A stretch of 64,000 bases of DNA from JBGPOS01 sp041488155 (GTDB lineage: Bacteria > Chloroflexota > Dehalococcoidia > Tepidiformales > Tepidiformaceae). Shown here piece after piece: positions 63,665-64,000 of the stretch. Location: positions 1 through 64,000 of the forward strand of contig JBGPOS010000013.1 in the NCBI GenBank assembly GCA_041488155.1, given 5' to 3'. Under the pieces are notes generated by a model. That model worked only from the letters and a program-made list of their open reading frames with translations. It was not told the DNA's origin and did no database searches. A program made the position numbers and the translations under genes. The number at the start of each line of letters is the position of its first letter. The stretch's first letter is position 1.

Positions 63665-64000
63665 CTGACTTCCCCCGCTGAATCCACCGATCGCCGCCCG
63701 GTCATCACCGGCTACGGCGCCGTCACCCATTGCGGCAGCGGAGTCGCAAGCGCCTGGGAGGCGCTCACCGGTCTCGAACAGGCCGGCCGCGAATGGCGTC
63801 CCGATGAAACACAGACCAGCTTCTTCGCCGCTCCCATCCCCGACGACTACGCCGCCCACCCCGGTATCCCTCGCAACCTCGCCCACTTCCTCGACCGCGG
63901 CTCCCTCGTCGCCCTCGACGCTGCCCTCCAGGCCGTCGAGTCGGCAGGGCTCGGGGCCGGCGCCGGCGACGCCCGCCGCTTCGCCGTCGCCGATGGCCTC
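63665..64000 (+). CDS. fabF: Beta-ketoacyl-ACP synthase, N-terminal part (cut by window end)
   Basis: The first 112 residues of a ketosynthase: RPVITGYGAVTHCGSGVASAW is the FabF/KAS II N-terminus, with LDRGSLVALDAALQAVESAG following. The active-site Cys lies past the window. No ATG, GTG or TTG fits before the conserved start; a CTG at 63665 directly after the previous stop, with GGAG upstream, is the best candidate. Probably co-transcribed with the small membrane protein. Confidence 0.8.
   Translation, partial: MTSPAESTDRRPVITGYGAVTHCGSGVASAWEALTGLEQAGREWRPDETQTSFFAAPIPDDYAAHPGIPRNLAHFLDRGSLVALDAALQAVESAGLGAGAGDARRFAVADGL

Overview
The window is G+C-rich chromosomal DNA with short gene gaps and many GTG/TTG starts. 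The gene mix suggests a free-living aerobic or facultative bacterium, most likely Chloroflexota (Dehalococcoidia, Tepidiformia or Thermomicrobia-like). It includes a form II cox cluster, Uma2 proteins, SARP/STAND regulators, lactate-utilisation iron-sulfur proteins, an unlinked LigD-type polymerase and several alpha/beta hydrolases, SDRs and crotonases. No rRNA, tRNA or ribosomal marker is present, so this placement is an inference; an actinomycete-like lineage is the main alternative.

Layout. 0.2-7.5 kb: DUF5655, a lone Flp pilin, a YCII protein, PRPP synthetase, a self-inhibited Fic protein with operator-like palindromes, an MBL-fold hydrolase, an alpha/beta hydrolase and a crotonase. 7.6-16 kb: a solitary PD-(D/E)XK nuclease, a membrane-tethered HTH protein, a hydrolase, two SDRs, an XRE regulator, a lipoprotein, a Nudix hydrolase and two tandem Uma2 genes. 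16-25.5 kb: polysaccharide deacetylase, a BrnT-like toxin pair, chromate transporter, PEBP lipoprotein, a HigB/Gp49-type toxin pair, a RIO kinase behind a promoter, leader ORF and terminator, LigD polymerase, DUF1326, DUF2283 and ProB. 25.6-33.5 kb: a three-gene overlapping operon with DUF7689, a crotonase, a two-gene lower-G+C island (coiled-coil HARE-HTH protein plus MORC-like GHKL ATPase), LutA and fused LutB/LutC, and a Dam methylase. 33.6-47.2 kb: a large SARP/STAND regulator with a 29-residue peptide gene behind it, a four-helix-bundle (IVP) gene inside inverted repeats, Asd, an AarF kinase, a HigA antitoxin beside a frameshifted HigB, a nucleoside phosphorylase, an acyl-CoA dehydrogenase-like flavoprotein, a DUF5678/retropepsin pair and HicAB. 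47.4-51.6 kb: coxG-S-L-M. 51.7-64 kb: an RDD protein and a giant zinc-ribbon membrane protein, an N-terminal-HTH STAND regulator, surface lipoproteins, a hydrolase and the start of a ketosynthase.

The most distinctive property is the intergenic DNA. It is filled with a few families of short repeats: a hairpin element that begins GGTAGCC, 8-bp tandem arrays often arranged as large inverted repeats, and several 7-bp tandem arrays. About ten genes end on a stop codon lying in or directly beside one of these repeats. The best candidate for an undescribed functional system is the HARE-HTH/GHKL pair at 28084-30135. Next are the leader-ORF/terminator unit ahead of the RIO kinase and the repeat families themselves. 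Several genes also have a -10 hexamer only 6-9 nt before the start codon, which points to leaderless mRNAs.
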